This document shows, in pieces, positions 22,636-31,935 of a DNA stretch of 39,026 nucleotides. The stretch covers positions 1-39,026 of IMG/VR virus record IMGVR_UViG_3300036770_004766; one strand, 5' to 3'. Source of the DNA: a virus. Within the stretch, counting starts at the first letter, position 1; every line of letters begins with the position of its first letter. The position numbers and the translations under genes were made by a program. Under the pieces are notes generated by a model that made no database searches, had not been told where the DNA came from, and saw only the letters and a list, made by a program, of their open reading frames with translations.

Positions 22636-23481
22636 CTAAAACTTGATAATAAAACAAATGGCAACAATATTCATGTTATGAGTATGTGTAGTTGTATTTG
22701 CCGATGTAGAAGTTGCATTTGTCGACCACGTATGAGTGTGGCTTAGCGAGTTTGATGTATCGATATTATGGCCATGATTTGCATTCGCGTTTTGTGTTCC
22801 AGTTGTATGGCTATGTACTTGAGCATTATCGACAGAAAAATATCCATGTTGCGTGGCATCGTGTGCGGTATTTCCAGTAGACGAGTTTGCTGGGTTACTT
22901 CCTGCCGGTATTGTGTGTCGGTGTACTGCCGAAGGGGCCCCAGTGTTATGTGAATGATTCCAGTTTGACGTAACTAGTGAGTGATTGTGTGAACCACCAT
23001 CTGTCATTGTGTGGGTATGCGAACCACCATCAGCATTTGTGGTTGCGCTACTATTCGGGGAGTGGTTGTGTGTGAGTGAAGTATTCCCAAATGCGATTCC
23101 AGTTGCTCCAGCATTGGCCCCGGATGTAATGCCGCATGGAATATATGCAGCCATATTAGGCAACCTAAAATGCGTACTACCAGCATTGCCACTGCCATCT
23201 GTGTAACTGCCATAGCGGGTAGTAATAACCTGCGCAAGTGCGTAGTATTGAGAACCAACTGTTCCTATTGGATACTGGCCACCATCACATAATAACCAGC
23301 CAGATGGAATTGCTGAAGAAAGTCCAGCCCACATCTCAATTGTCCCAACTGGGACAATGCTATCCGCTACAAATGATGTGCCATTGTAAACAAACACCTC
23401 CCCATCAAGGGGGGATGATGCGTCTAGGACAATGTTGTCGATTGTGATTGTTGAAGGGATTCGGAATGTTGATTCAGCCAT
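22636..23481 (-). CDS. tail-collar-domain fibre protein 1
   Basis: A 281-residue protein. An N-terminal attachment segment is followed by a phage collar domain (about 45-115): PVGTIEMWAG, IPSGWLLCDGG, HFRLPNMAAYIP. The remainder is rich in His pairs (THNHS, SHTHT, SHNHS, HSHTTGT, THTHNM), as in T4 gp12-type trimeric fibres whose His pairs bind metal ions in an intertwined beta structure. ATG 23481 overlaps the upstream stop as TGATG. It is the last of three related genes and differs in the inserted His-rich segments. The receptor-binding role is inferred. Confidence 0.8.
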   Translation of the reverse strand: MAESTFRIPSTITIDNIVLDASSPLDGEVFVYNGTSFVADSIVPVGTIEMWAGLSSAIPSGWLLCDGGQYPIGTVGSQYYALAQVITTRYGSYTDGSGNAGSTHFRLPNMAAYIPCGITSGANAGATGIAFGNTSLTHNHSPNSSATTNADGGSHTHTMTDGGSHNHSLVTSNWNHSHNTGAPSAVHRHTIPAGSNPANSSTGNTAHDATQHGYFSVDNAQVHSHTTGTQNANANHGHNIDTSNSLSHTHTWSTNATSTSANTTTHTHNMNIVAICFIIKF

Positions 23482-24308
23482 CACTGAAACCTTATATAAA
23501 AATATAGACCTGTGGCTACGGTTAAAGTATGCGTATGACTTAAGGTATTACTGTCAAATGTAATACTAAAGTTATGCGATGAGTGAGTACCGCCATCATT
23601 GCTTGATGGATGCGTATGTCCTGATGCCGCATTCACGTTATGGTTATGGCTCGCAGACGCATTGTTTATATTGTGTGTATGGTTACCACTAATTCCACCT
23701 GTATTTCCACTACCGGACGTATTGGACGTTCCATATGTATGGCTGTGGGCCGTTGATGTTGTTTGTCCAAGATGCGAATGAGCACCAGAGTTCGCTGATG
23801 AATTTCCAAAATTATGGGTATGTGATACAGACTCGTTGCCGCTTATGTTATGCGAGTGGTTATGGGATTTGCTTCCACCTGAATCTACGGCAATTGACAG
23901 TGTCGTATTGTGCGAATGGCTTGAATCAAATGTGGATGAACCAATATTGCGAGTTGTTGGAAGACTTGTGTTGGATGCACTTCCATAAGGGAAAGCATAA
24001 TCAATTAGGTTCGGTAAATTGAATGTTGTTGAACCATCGCCGCTTCCATATTTTGTCCCAAGGACAGCCCATAACGCCGAGTATGTTGTTCGTGAAATTG
24101 CTTGACCGTTGCATATTAAGTAATTGCTCGGCGCAGTATCACTGACGTACATTCTTACTGTGCCGACCGGAATGGCCTGCACTGTAGCGATGAATTTCCC
24201 AGAAATAGAACTGTAGACAAGATTCCGTTTATCACTTACGCCAGCAGTATCTATGAGAACACTACTGGTAGTTAGTGTTGTGGGTGTCGAAAACTTTGAA
24301 GAGGACAT
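23481..24308 (-). CDS. tail-collar-domain fibre protein 2
   Basis: A 275-residue protein with the same plan as its neighbours: a short N-terminal segment, a collar domain (PVGTVRMYVS, NYLICNGQAIS, YGSGDGSTTFNLPNLIDY), and a long His-pair-rich region (SHNHSHN, SHTHNFG, AHSHLG, NHTHNIN, SHNHNVN) ending in TLTVATGLYFYIRF. The last strand resembles the terminal FIIKF of copy 1, so the extreme C-terminus is conserved while the middle varies. It overlaps the downstream gene's start and lies 4 bases from the upstream gene. Confidence 0.8.
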   Translation of the reverse strand: MSSSKFSTPTTLTTSSVLIDTAGVSDKRNLVYSSISGKFIATVQAIPVGTVRMYVSDTAPSNYLICNGQAISRTTYSALWAVLGTKYGSGDGSTTFNLPNLIDYAFPYGSASNTSLPTTRNIGSSTFDSSHSHNTTLSIAVDSGGSKSHNHSHNISGNESVSHTHNFGNSSANSGAHSHLGQTTSTAHSHTYGTSNTSGSGNTGGISGNHTHNINNASASHNHNVNAASGHTHPSSNDGGTHSSHNFSITFDSNTLSHTHTLTVATGLYFYIRFQ

Positions 24309-24312
24309 ATCA

Positions 24313-25122
24313 TTACGACTTTATTATAAACATTACCAACATTACGTCAAAGGTACTATGACCATGCGTGCTGATGCTCGTATTTTGTGATGAATTAGAA
24401 ATGGAAGTAATAGAATGAGTGTGCGATAAGTTGGCGCTGCCAGTAGCCGTATGGGTATGATTTGCGCTATTCCCAGCATCATTATGAGAATGCGCAGCAT
24501 CATTAGACGTAGCCCCATGCTCGTGCGTATTGTCAGAATATCCCGTGTTTGTTGTTGAACCAGATAATTTAGTATTATATGTATGCGTATGCGCACCACC
24601 AGCACTTACTGAGCCGCCATGTGTATGTGTGCCTTTATCGTCGCTCGTTACTGAATGGGAATGAGCACCATCGGTAGCCGATGTATGTGAATGTGCCAAT
24701 GATACAGAAACGCCATTTGTCCCATAATTTGCGGTATGGGAATGATTGAATGTATCTGTTGAACTAGTTGAATTCTGTAATGAGTTTGCAGTGTTTGATG
24801 TCATTGCAACTGGAATACGGGTCACGAGATTGGGGACCCGAACATTTCCGGCTGTCTCGCCACCCGTGTTGAAACGTGTTCCCAGAATTGTGCCCAGGGC
24901 AGATGCAGATGAAACTTGTTGACCATCACACAATAGCCAGCCAGACGGCACAGAACTACCAGAATACATAACAACTGTACCAACAGGATTTTCTGTCGTT
25001 GGAGTGAATGACGTTGAGGAGGAAGCGTATGTCAATACCTGACCGGATGTTGCACCGGCAAGATTGAATGTTACGCCATCAAGATTTAGGTCATCTGATA
25101 TTTTAAATGAACTAACAGCCAT
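24313..25122 (-). CDS. tail-collar-domain fibre protein 3
   Basis: A 269-residue protein with the collar domain (PVGTVVMYSGSSVPSGWLLC, then RFNTGG and VRVPNLVTRIP) and His-pair repeats (FNHSHTAN, LAHSHTS, GAHSHS, GTHTHGG, AHSHND, NHTHTAT, LSHTHS), ending VMLVMFIIKS. It is first in transcription order and begins 2 bases after the giant collagen-like fibre gene. The three genes probably arose by tandem duplication and may assemble as alternative or mixed fibre tips. Confidence 0.8.
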   Translation of the reverse strand: MAVSSFKISDDLNLDGVTFNLAGATSGQVLTYASSSTSFTPTTENPVGTVVMYSGSSVPSGWLLCDGQQVSSASALGTILGTRFNTGGETAGNVRVPNLVTRIPVAMTSNTANSLQNSTSSTDTFNHSHTANYGTNGVSVSLAHSHTSATDGAHSHSVTSDDKGTHTHGGSVSAGGAHTHTYNTKLSGSTTNTGYSDNTHEHGATSNDAAHSHNDAGNSANHTHTATGSANLSHTHSITSISNSSQNTSISTHGHSTFDVMLVMFIIKS

Positions 25123-25124
25123 GA

Positions 25125-28100
25125 TTACACCATTACAAACTTCTCAAGTTTTGCTGTTACGTTAGTAGTTGCGGCATCACTTGCGGCGACAAGTAATCTA
25201 AAGTTTGGCGAAGAATAATCTGCCGTTACCGAGATTCCACTAATTGAGCCACCAGTCTCAATAACAGCATACTCAACGTAATCGACGTCCGTACCATCAC
25301 TATTTGGGTTGACAAGGATTTTGGACAATCGTCTCTTGGTCCCTTGGGTGAGCCTAAGCGTATATTCGATAGCAAGTGTTCCGCTTGCAGTCACGGAGTC
25401 AATAACAGTCGCTGTGCTGTTTGCGGTTACCGTATTGTCGCCGGATTCTCCAGTCACCTGGAACGAGTTACCCATCACCGATGAAGGAATTGTTCCGGAA
25501 AGATTTCCTGCCGTTAGGTTCGTCAGGTTTTCCCCCGAGACTGCACCAAATGAACCCGACCAAGTTCCTGAAGTAATTGTTCCAACGGATGTAAGGCTTG
25601 AAGAGGTAACTCCCGAACCGAGTGTTGTCCCACTAAGAACTGATGTTCCATTAATATAATACGCTTTTCCTGATGCAAGGTTGAGATGTTCGGAAGAAGT
25701 CCAGGCATCTGTTGCGTCAACCCAGTTAAATGTCTTATCTGACGCACCCTTGAGAGTTATGCCCCCGCCATCTGCGGCAGTATCAAGCGTATTGTCTGCG
25801 CCAAGAACGATATTTTTATCATCAACGCTCAGTGTTGTTGAATTGATGGTTGTGGTGGTTCCATTGACTGTCAAGTCTCCAGCAATTGTTACAGTTCCTG
25901 ATGAGTTGCCAATATTCAGAGACGTCGCTGCCCCACCAAAGTTGATTGTAGTAGCGGTCGTATTAAGCAGGTCAAACGACGTGCTTCCAGTCGTCAGGCT
26001 TGTCGTGATTGATGGGGATGTTCCGAATACGAGTGCTCCGGAGCCAGTTTCATCTGAAATAACACCAGCAAGTGCCGAAGAAGTTGTCGCGGCGAATTGT
26101 CCGAGAGTTCCTGTTGTGAGTGCGACATTGGTAATTGCCCCACTGGAACCATTTACTGTCGTTACTCCAGTAGAAGAAGTTAAGTATGTTGCTGTATCTA
26201 CTGTCCATGCGCCAGCACCATTGGTTTTCAGGAAACCAGAACTTCCAGTAAGTGCGGCGATTGACGACAGGTCAGCATCGTATGCCTGAACATCAGTCCC
26301 AATAGCGAGCCCAAGCGTTGTTCTCGCTGTGCTTGCGTCGGCGTCATCAACGAGTGAGCGGCCAAAGGAAGTGAATGTTGCCAGTGATGCCGTCCCCGAG
26401 CCAGTAAAATATGGCAACGAGTCTGCTGCGCTCGTCAATCCGGCTAGAGCCGCAAGGTCAGCATCGTATGCCTGGACATTTGTGCCAATCGCCAGGCCTA
26501 GATTTGTCCTGGCTGTTGCAGCATCGGTTGCCCCAGTTCCACCATTCGCAACAGCGATGGCAGTTCCATTCCATACGCCAGTCGCAATTGTCCCAACCGA
26601 TGTGAGGCTTGATGAAACTACTGTGGAGTTTAGCGTTGTTCCAGTAAGGGTTCCTGCAGCAGCAGTTATTGTCTGAGCACCAGCACTTGTCAGCGATATG
26701 GATGCACCATTAAGTGAAATGCTTGTATTGGCTAGGGATATTGTCGCATTGGAGCCTTCGCCAGGAGTATGCGAAACACTAATTCCAGTACTTGCGGTAA
26801 TATCAGAAACATAGTTGCCAACTGTGTCTGTGCCAAGGTTGATTGGGTCATTCACCCATGAGCCAGCGTTGTACTTGAGAAAATCGCCGGTTGCTGGGCT
26901 CGCTAATGTGACGTCGGAAAGGTCATCTATGGAACCAGTTGGACCAGCAGGACCTTGAGCACCCTGTGGTCCCTGTGCTCCGGTTGCACCAGTAGCGCCC
27001 TGCGCACCAGTACTGCCCTGAGGCCCAGTAGCACCCTGTGGACCAATATCCCCCTGTGGTCCCTGTGGGCCAGTTGCACCTTGAGGTCCTGTCGCACCCT
27101 GCGGACCCGTAGCGCCCTGTGCTCCAGTGGCTCCTTGTGCACCAGTGGCTCCCTGCGGACCCTGAGGACCGACATCTCCTTGCGCACCGGTCGCCCCCTG
27201 AGGACCGGTTGCACCCTGCGGACCTGTATCCCCAGTCGCCCCTTGGGGACCCGTATCTCCTTGTGGTCCCTGAGGTCCGGTATCGCCCTGAGCACCTGTT
27301 GCGCCAGTAGCGCCTTGCGCCCCTTGAAGACCCGTTGCCCCCTGAGGTCCTTGTGGACCTTCAGCACCAGTTGCTCCCTGAGTACCAGTTGCTCCTTGGG
27401 GACCAGTTGCTCCTTGCGGTCCGGTCGCTCCCTGCGAGCCTTGTGCACCAGTGGCTCCTTGTGCTCCAGTGTCACCTTGCGGACCTTGTGCTCCCGTAGC
27501 ACCAGTCGCACCCTGAGCGCCAGTATCCCCTTGTGGTCCTTGCGCACCCGTAGCGCCCTGTGCTCCAGTTGCGCCTTGTGGACCCTGTGCTCCAGTTGCG
27601 CCCTGTGCACCAACATCGCCAGTCCGTGCAAATGTGACGATTACATCGTCGTTGTTGGAAAATGGGGTTGTGCTTGACCCAGTTACATAAGACGAGATAA
27701 CCCTAAAGAATCCAGTTTCCTCACTGATTGAAGAAATTATGAAAAGTGCAAAGGCAGAAGAATCCGCCTTCTTTGACACCCTGAAGTGACCCTTGATAGT
27801 ACTTGTTGAGTCATCGATGGTTCGTAGATATGACTGAATGTCTGTCGAATTGTCGTCCATATCATCAATGACGAGTTCGGTTGACAGGTTCAGTGATGCA
27901 TTATCAAACTTAAGTTTTCCAGTACCGGGGTCTGTCTGGTCGGTATTGGAATCAAAGGTGTAGTCGAATGTAACCCCACCAAAGTTTCCTTGTGCACCCT
28001 GAGCACCTTGAGCACCTTGAGCACCGGTTGCTCCTTGTGGTCCCTGCGTGCCCGTATCGCCAGTTGCTCCTTGTGGACCGGTCGCACCTTGCGCTCCCTG

Positions 28101-28889
28101 TGCGCCCGTTGCACCCTGTGGACCAATATCGCCCTGCGGACCTTGGGGTCCGGTTGCACCCTGAGCACCAGTAGCGCCCTGAGGACCAGTGTCTCCCTGT
28201 GGTCCCTGTGCTCCAGTCGCACCAGTAGCGCCCTGCGCGCCGGTATCTCCCTGTGGACCGGTTGCGCCTTGCGGACCCTGTGGTCCTTCTGCTCCTGTAG
28301 CGCCTTGAGGTCCAGTAGCGCCTTGTGTTCCGGTTGCTCCCTGCGGACCTTGGGGTCCGGTGTCTCCGGTTGCTCCCTGCGGACCGACTGCGCCCTGAGC
28401 GCCTTGTGGTCCAGTAGCCCCCTGAGCGCCGGTCGCTCCCTGTGAGCCTGTCGCACCTTGTGGACCCTGAGCACCCTGTGCACCCACATCCCCCTGTGGT
28501 CCCTGTGGTCCAGTGGCTCCCTGCGGACCAGTTGCACCTTGAGCACCGGTATCCCCTTGCGGCCCTTGCGGCCCAACCGCCGTCGTGGGTACAAATTTGG
28601 TGCCATCATAAACAAGCGCCTGCGCACTGGTAGCCCCAGAGGTATCAATCTCTATTCCGTCAACGAATAGCGCTGATGCCTTGAATGTATCGTCGGTTTT
28701 TAAGACGTTTGCTTCATCACGATATAGATTCGTGTCCAGCGAACCATCACCAGGACCCCATACGAGGCGACCACCAGCCTCTATTTTGAGGCGAGCATAA
28801 GTATCTGCGTCAACGTAGACGGTTATGGCGTCAGAACCAGCAGATGATAACTGCTTGACTGTAATGGGTACTGTAAATTTCTGCGCCAC
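25125..28889 (-). CDS. collagen-like tail fibre protein
   Basis: A 1254-residue protein. Residues 1-105 form an attachment domain ([14 protein letters not shown]..., with [10 protein letters not shown]). Two Gly-X-Y regions follow: about residues 106-302 and about 424-651. They are made mainly of GPQ, GAT, GAQ and GDT, and are separated by a globular insert of about 120 residues. The second half has tail-fibre modules: [55 protein letters not shown], and a C-terminal domain ([23 protein letters not shown]). Collagen-like regions form stiff triple helices in phage fibres. The start is GTG 28889, with a GAGG upstream. Prolines sit in X positions, not the usual Y target of animal P4H. Confidence 0.9.
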   Translation of the reverse strand: MAQKFTVPITVKQLSSAGSDAITVYVDADTYARLKIEAGGRLVWGPGDGSLDTNLYRDEANVLKTDDTFKASALFVDGIEIDTSGATSAQALVYDGTKFVPTTAVGPQGPQGDTGAQGATGPQGATGPQGPQGDVGAQGAQGPQGATGSQGATGAQGATGPQGAQGAVGPQGATGDTGPQGPQGATGTQGATGPQGATGAEGPQGPQGATGPQGDTGAQGATGATGAQGPQGDTGPQGATGAQGATGPQGPQGDIGPQGATGAQGAQGATGPQGATGDTGTQGPQGATGAQGAQGAQGAQGNFGGVTFDYTFDSNTDQTDPGTGKLKFDNASLNLSTELVIDDMDDNSTDIQSYLRTIDDSTSTIKGHFRVSKKADSSAFALFIISSISEETGFFRVISSYVTGSSTTPFSNNDDVIVTFARTGDVGAQGATGAQGPQGATGAQGATGAQGPQGDTGAQGATGATGAQGPQGDTGAQGATGAQGSQGATGPQGATGPQGATGTQGATGAEGPQGPQGATGLQGAQGATGATGAQGDTGPQGPQGDTGPQGATGDTGPQGATGPQGATGAQGDVGPQGPQGATGAQGATGAQGATGPQGATGPQGATGPQGPQGDIGPQGATGPQGSTGAQGATGATGAQGPQGAQGPAGPTGSIDDLSDVTLASPATGDFLKYNAGSWVNDPINLGTDTVGNYVSDITASTGISVSHTPGEGSNATISLANTSISLNGASISLTSAGAQTITAAAGTLTGTTLNSTVVSSSLTSVGTIATGVWNGTAIAVANGGTGATDAATARTNLGLAIGTNVQAYDADLAALAGLTSAADSLPYFTGSGTASLATFTSFGRSLVDDADASTARTTLGLAIGTDVQAYDADLSSIAALTGSSGFLKTNGAGAWTVDTATYLTSSTGVTTVNGSSGAITNVALTTGTLGQFAATTSSALAGVISDETGSGALVFGTSPSITTSLTTGSTSFDLLNTTATTINFGGAATSLNIGNSSGTVTIAGDLTVNGTTTTINSTTLSVDDKNIVLGADNTLDTAADGGGITLKGASDKTFNWVDATDAWTSSEHLNLASGKAYYINGTSVLSGTTLGSGVTSSSLTSVGTITSGTWSGSFGAVSGENLTNLTAGNLSGTIPSSVMGNSFQVTGESGDNTVTANSTATVIDSVTASGTLAIEYTLRLTQGTKRRLSKILVNPNSDGTDVDYVEYAVIETGGSISGISVTADYSSPNFRLLVAASDAATTNVTAKLEKFVMV
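26935..27620 (-). repeat. second collagen-like GXY repeat block
   Basis: About 76 Gly-X-Y triplets in the fibre gene. Low-complexity DNA made of 9-base units coding GPQ, GAT, GAQ and GDT. Apparent long plus-strand reading frames here are artefacts of the repeat. Confidence 0.9.
27983..28574 (-). repeat. first collagen-like GXY repeat block
   Basis: About 65 Gly-X-Y triplets near the N-terminal side of the same fibre, with the same triplet vocabulary. Such repeats can change length by slippage or recombination between the two blocks. Confidence 0.9.
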
Positions 28890-28936
28890 GACCTCAATCG
28901 TCCTACGTTAAGTGACCCCGCAAGGTCAATGATTTG

Positions 28937-30598
28937 TTACCCAGTTACGACAATCTTGTAGTCACCGAGAGAAATGGTGCCATTGAGAACAACCGTCACC
29001 TGGTTTGTATTATCGCGGGTAATATCGCCGTAGACAGTGGCGCCAGTTGCTACCTCAAATATCTGAACAATAACGCTAGTGGTTCCAAAGTTGTGCACCA
29101 CTATAGTGCTCGATACGCCACCACTTGACGCCGCACAGCCCTGGGAGGCAATACGGGCCAGGGTTGGCGTACTGGTAGTCAGACCACTTGCTGATGTTTC
29201 TGCAAGATTATTTCGTGCGTTGGCGGCAGTGCTGGCGCCAGTACCGCCATCGGCAATTGCGACATCGGTGCCATTCCAGACACCACTAGTAATTGTGCCA
29301 ACAGTCGTGATGCTGTCATCGCCAGTATATGTTCCGCCAGCAACGGCCGCAAGAGTTGAGTTATATGCTTGGACATCGGTCCCAATGGCCAGACCAAGCG
29401 TCGTACGCATATCTGAGTAACTTGTGTCATCAAGCAAGCCTCGTGCCTGTGATGTGATGTCAGTCAAGGATGCTGTGCCGGAGCCCGTGAAATACGGTAG
29501 TTTATTGGCCGCTGACGTTAGGCCAGCAAGTGCTGCTAGTTCAGCATCATATGCCTGGACGTCAGTGCCGATAGCGAGTCCAAGGTTTGTTCTCGCAGTT
29601 CCCGCGTCTGTAGCCCCCGTACCGCCGTAGGCAACTGCAATTGCAGTTGCATTCCATGTTCCGGCAGTAACAGTGCCCAGGGTTGTGATGGTTGATTGAC
29701 CAGCATATGTTGCGGAGATTTGAACAGTGTCGGCATTGACGGTAATGCCTGTTCCAGCACCGACATTGAGCGTGCTACCGCTCTTGGTGAGACCATCACC
29801 AGCGGTGATTTGGCCAGCCCCAGAGAATTGAGCAAATGTAAGCCCAGTAGTACCTAGGGTAATTGTGTCGTTGGTGGTTAGTACCCACCCGGTATCACCA
29901 TTTGTCGTACCTTCAGCAACGAAGGTAAACATTCCAGCAGTTACTTCAGCGCTTGAATCAGCATCAGTTGCTCTGTCTGGTGCGCCAGACGCCTTGACGA
30001 CATATATGCCGTTTTCTGAAGCGGTGTCCTGGTTCTTGACGAGGACTCGGTCGCCAGTAGCGAGCGTTACGCCATCAACGGTATCGCCGTTTTCTAGGTC
30101 GGACGAGAGTGTCAGTGCTGCTGTTGTGGCGACACGCACGGATTGCTTGACATCCAGCCCAGAGCGCACGCCATCGACATAGCCTTTTGTTGCGGCATGA
30201 GCAGCGTCGGTTGGTTCGGCAACCTTGATATTGCCATTTGCATCGCGTTTTGCTAGTTTGCTAGCAGTTGCATCCGATGTTGCACTATCAAGTAAGTTCC
30301 AGAAGGTTGACGATAGAAGACCAGCACTGTCGGTGTCCGCAAGATTTAGAGTGAGCGTAATTGTTCCATTGGATTCGCTAACCGTCAGTGCATCGGTATA
30401 TGAGCCACCGGCAGATACGGTATGCGGCAACGAGCGCCATGCACCATTTGCGTATACTTTAATAGTGTCTGTCGTGCTGTTATAAATCAGACGACCTTCA
30501 AAGTTCCCACTTCCCGGGTCGCTCGCAAGTACCTCAAAAGTTGCATTGACGATTTGGTTCTGATTGAGGTCAATATTTGTGAGGAACTTCTGCGCCAT
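28937..30598 (-). CDS. tail fibre protein
   Basis: A 553-residue protein. The N-terminus (MAQKFLTNIDLNQNQIVNATFEVLASDP...GRLIYNSTTDTIKVYANGAW) is a common tail-fibre attachment domain, described here by its separate motifs NIDLNQNQI and GRLIYNSTTD. A GDRVLVKNQDTASENGIYVV module lies at about residues 180-205. The [21 protein letters not shown] / [17 protein letters not shown] module is shared with the downstream collagen-like fibre. The C-terminal 90 residues (FGTTSVIVQIFEVATGATVYG) match a small fibre-tip domain also seen in the gene at 30611-30949. AAGGAC lies 9 bases before ATG 30598. Confidence 0.8.
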   Translation of the reverse strand: MAQKFLTNIDLNQNQIVNATFEVLASDPGSGNFEGRLIYNSTTDTIKVYANGAWRSLPHTVSAGGSYTDALTVSESNGTITLTLNLADTDSAGLLSSTFWNLLDSATSDATASKLAKRDANGNIKVAEPTDAAHAATKGYVDGVRSGLDVKQSVRVATTAALTLSSDLENGDTVDGVTLATGDRVLVKNQDTASENGIYVVKASGAPDRATDADSSAEVTAGMFTFVAEGTTNGDTGWVLTTNDTITLGTTGLTFAQFSGAGQITAGDGLTKSGSTLNVGAGTGITVNADTVQISATYAGQSTITTLGTVTAGTWNATAIAVAYGGTGATDAGTARTNLGLAIGTDVQAYDAELAALAGLTSAANKLPYFTGSGTASLTDITSQARGLLDDTSYSDMRTTLGLAIGTDVQAYNSTLAAVAGGTYTGDDSITTVGTITSGVWNGTDVAIADGGTGASTAANARNNLAETSASGLTTSTPTLARIASQGCAASSGGVSSTIVVHNFGTTSVIVQIFEVATGATVYGDITRDNTNQVTVVLNGTISLGDYKIVVTG

Positions 30599-30610
30599 TT
30601 TGAATGTCCT

Positions 30611-30949
30611 TTAGGTCAAGTATGCGTAGCCGGAGAACGCCGCACTAAAAAGTACCCGAATTTCGGTATTTGATAAATATTGTATCTCACCATAGACAAC
30701 CGTACCTGCAGAATCCACGATAGTTACCTGCGGACGACCACCAAGAACATGTGTGATGGTCCAGGTAGACGAGGCAGTTCCTTGGTTATGTACGTATCGC
30801 TTGGTTGAACCCTGAGAAATTGAGCCTGTCGTAACGGTTACATTGTTTACAACAGTTCTGACAGTTACCAGATTTTGGTCATCTTGATTTACGGTTACGG
30901 TATTTGGGGAATCTTGTTGTATATTGACAGTATTGGGAACACCGCTCAT
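30611..30949 (-). CDS. small tail protein with fibre-tip-like domain
   Basis: A 112-residue protein. The first half is repetitive and Asn/Val-rich (NTVNIQQDSPNTVTVNQDDQ). The second half (YVHNQGTASSTWTITHVLGG, then PQVTIVDSAGTVVYGEIQYL) resembles the C-terminal domain of the following fibre. That suggests it is a free-standing version of a fibre or baseplate decoration domain. The start overlaps the upstream stop as ATGA. Located between the minor baseplate proteins and the fibres. Confidence 0.65.
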   Translation of the reverse strand: MSGVPNTVNIQQDSPNTVTVNQDDQNLVTVRTVVNNVTVTTGSISQGSTKRYVHNQGTASSTWTITHVLGGRPQVTIVDSAGTVVYGEIQYLSNTEIRVLFSAAFSGYAYLT

Positions 30950-31314
30950 CTCGTGACCTCTGGAAGCAGGGTAAATGCTCCCTTGAGTAGTTTTGATACC
31001 TCGCCAGCATCATTGATAATTTCTATGTCATAGACGCCGCTTGTTTCAAGTGCGGCAGTCTCGGCATCTGTCATGTAAACGGTAAGTTCTCCGTTTTCTT
31101 CATCAGTAAATGTGATTCCGCCATTTTCGGTAGTTAGTTCAATCATGGCCACAGAGGATTCAATAGTCCTGCGGATTTGCATTCTCGCCGTATAATCAGT
31201 GAAATCAAATGGCAGCATACTGCTGGCATCCGCTGGGTCTGGATATTCGACAGTAATAATACGACTAAATGTCGAGCCCTGTTCGCACGTGATGTTATAA
31301 ATTCCTGCAAGCAT
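30946..31314 (-). CDS. minor tail/baseplate protein
   Basis: A 122-residue protein with the pattern of small phage proteins found between the baseplate and fibre genes: QGSTFSRIITVEYPDP, then FDFTDYTARMQIRRTI, ELTVYMTDAETAAL and a GVYDIEIIND strand. The fold is probably a beta sandwich. It may join fibres to the baseplate (BppU-like region); that is inference. ATG 31314 has AGGAG about 8 bases upstream. Confidence 0.6.
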   Translation of the reverse strand: MLAGIYNITCEQGSTFSRIITVEYPDPADASSMLPFDFTDYTARMQIRRTIESSVAMIELTTENGGITFTDEENGELTVYMTDAETAALETSGVYDIEIINDAGEVSKLLKGAFTLLPEVTR

Positions 31315-31376
31315 GGGTTACTCTCCTCTGATGCCTACAACATTGTAGATGAGGGAAGTATCTGCTGATAGGAGTG

Positions 31377-31592
31377 TCAGAGAATAGAGCCGGAATCCTT
31401 GTTGGGGCCGACTTTCTTGAGTCCAAGGGCAGCAGCGACAATGGCTGCTGCAGCAACAGCACCAACCTTCAGATGTTCACTATTGGCCAGGGCATCAAAG
31501 TCTGAGCCTGCTTCAACCCATACGCCAAGATATGCAGCAATAAATGCCGAAACTGCACGCTCTACTGTATCTTTGATAAATTTTATTGACAT
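31377..31592 (-). CDS. r1t-type holin
   Basis: A 71-residue protein. It starts with SIKFIKDTVERAVSAFIAAY, the amphipathic helix of r1t-type holins. An acidic loop then precedes a hydrophobic segment (VGAVAAAAIVAAALGL) and the tail KKVGPNKDSGSIL, where the family usually ends with a Ser-rich motif. Holins form membrane holes that release endolysin. It lies 18 kb away from the endolysin, inside the tail cluster, which is unusual. ATG 31592 is chosen because of GGGAGG 6 bases upstream. The start codon is part of a perfect inverted repeat. Confidence 0.75.
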   Translation of the reverse strand: MSIKFIKDTVERAVSAFIAAYLGVWVEAGSDFDALANSEHLKVGAVAAAAIVAAALGLKKVGPNKDSGSIL

Positions 31593-31613
31593 ACCAACCT
31601 CCCGGTATGTCAA
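31586..31613 (-). promoter_or_regulatory. hairpin embracing the holin start site
   Basis: A perfect 10-base inverted repeat, TTGACATACC (31586-31595 on the plus strand) and GGTATGTCAA (31604-31613), encloses an 8-base loop. Read on the minus strand, the Shine-Dalgarno GGGAGG lies in the loop and the ATG of the holin gene lies in the stem. It could limit translation of the holin. A minus-strand -10-like TAGAAT lies at 31618-31613, so an operator role is an alternative. Confidence 0.55.
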
Positions 31614-31618
31614 TTCTA

Positions 31619-31933
31619 CTACATCATGCTTAGCCCAGCGTCCATATAAAGACGAATGAGTGGGTCACGAATGGCGGCAACGGCACTTGTTACATAAGTT
31701 TCGGTAGCAACATTCACCCAATCAGAACCATTCCATACTTGGAATGTATTTGGCGTGGTCAGGTAGACGGCGCGACCAGCAAATAGGCCGCCAGCACCAT
31801 CCATTGTCCCTAGTGCAGTATTTCTGGCACTTGCGTCAACAAAGACGAGAACGCCTTGCATGAGATAGGCGTCTATGTCACCTTCCGAGAGAATATTCCC
31901 AGTTTGAAAATCTTTAAATCCACTCAATGGCAT
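31619..31933 (-). CDS. minor virion protein
   Basis: A 104-residue protein. The motif FKDFQTGNILSEGDIDAYLMQGVLVFVDASARNTALG (best seen as NILSEGDIDAYLMQ and VFVDASARNTAL) is common in small phage structural proteins near tail fibres. A central AVYLTTPNTFQVWNGSDW segment and a C-terminal helix follow. ATG 31933 begins 2 bases after the preceding gene. The exact position in the virion is unknown. Confidence 0.6.
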   Translation of the reverse strand: MPLSGFKDFQTGNILSEGDIDAYLMQGVLVFVDASARNTALGTMDGAGGLFAGRAVYLTTPNTFQVWNGSDWVNVATETYVTSAVAAIRDPLIRLYMDAGLSMM

Positions 31934-31935
31934 AA

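Noticed and set aside
22636-25122. Diversity-generating retroelement acting on the collar genes
   Set aside because: No reverse transcriptase or template repeat was seen in the window; tandem duplication explains the similarity.
26955-27677. Long plus-strand open frames across the fibre gene (for example 240 codons)
   Set aside because: They are antisense to the Gly-X-Y repeats, consist of Ser/Leu/Thr low-complexity sequence, and lack a start context; they are by-products of the repeat.
26935-28574. Regular short repeats that could suggest a CRISPR array
   Set aside because: The units are 9-base codons for GXY triplets in a continuous reading frame, with no unique spacers or fixed repeats.
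28913-28928. Hairpin TGACC/GGTCA between two fibre genes as a terminator
   Set aside because: The stem is only five bases and is not followed by a T-run on the minus strand.
31335-31348. Palindrome CTACAA-CA-TTGTAG before the gene at 30946-31314
   Set aside because: A short symmetric site in a 62-base gap with no matching promoter or second copy; chance is not excluded.
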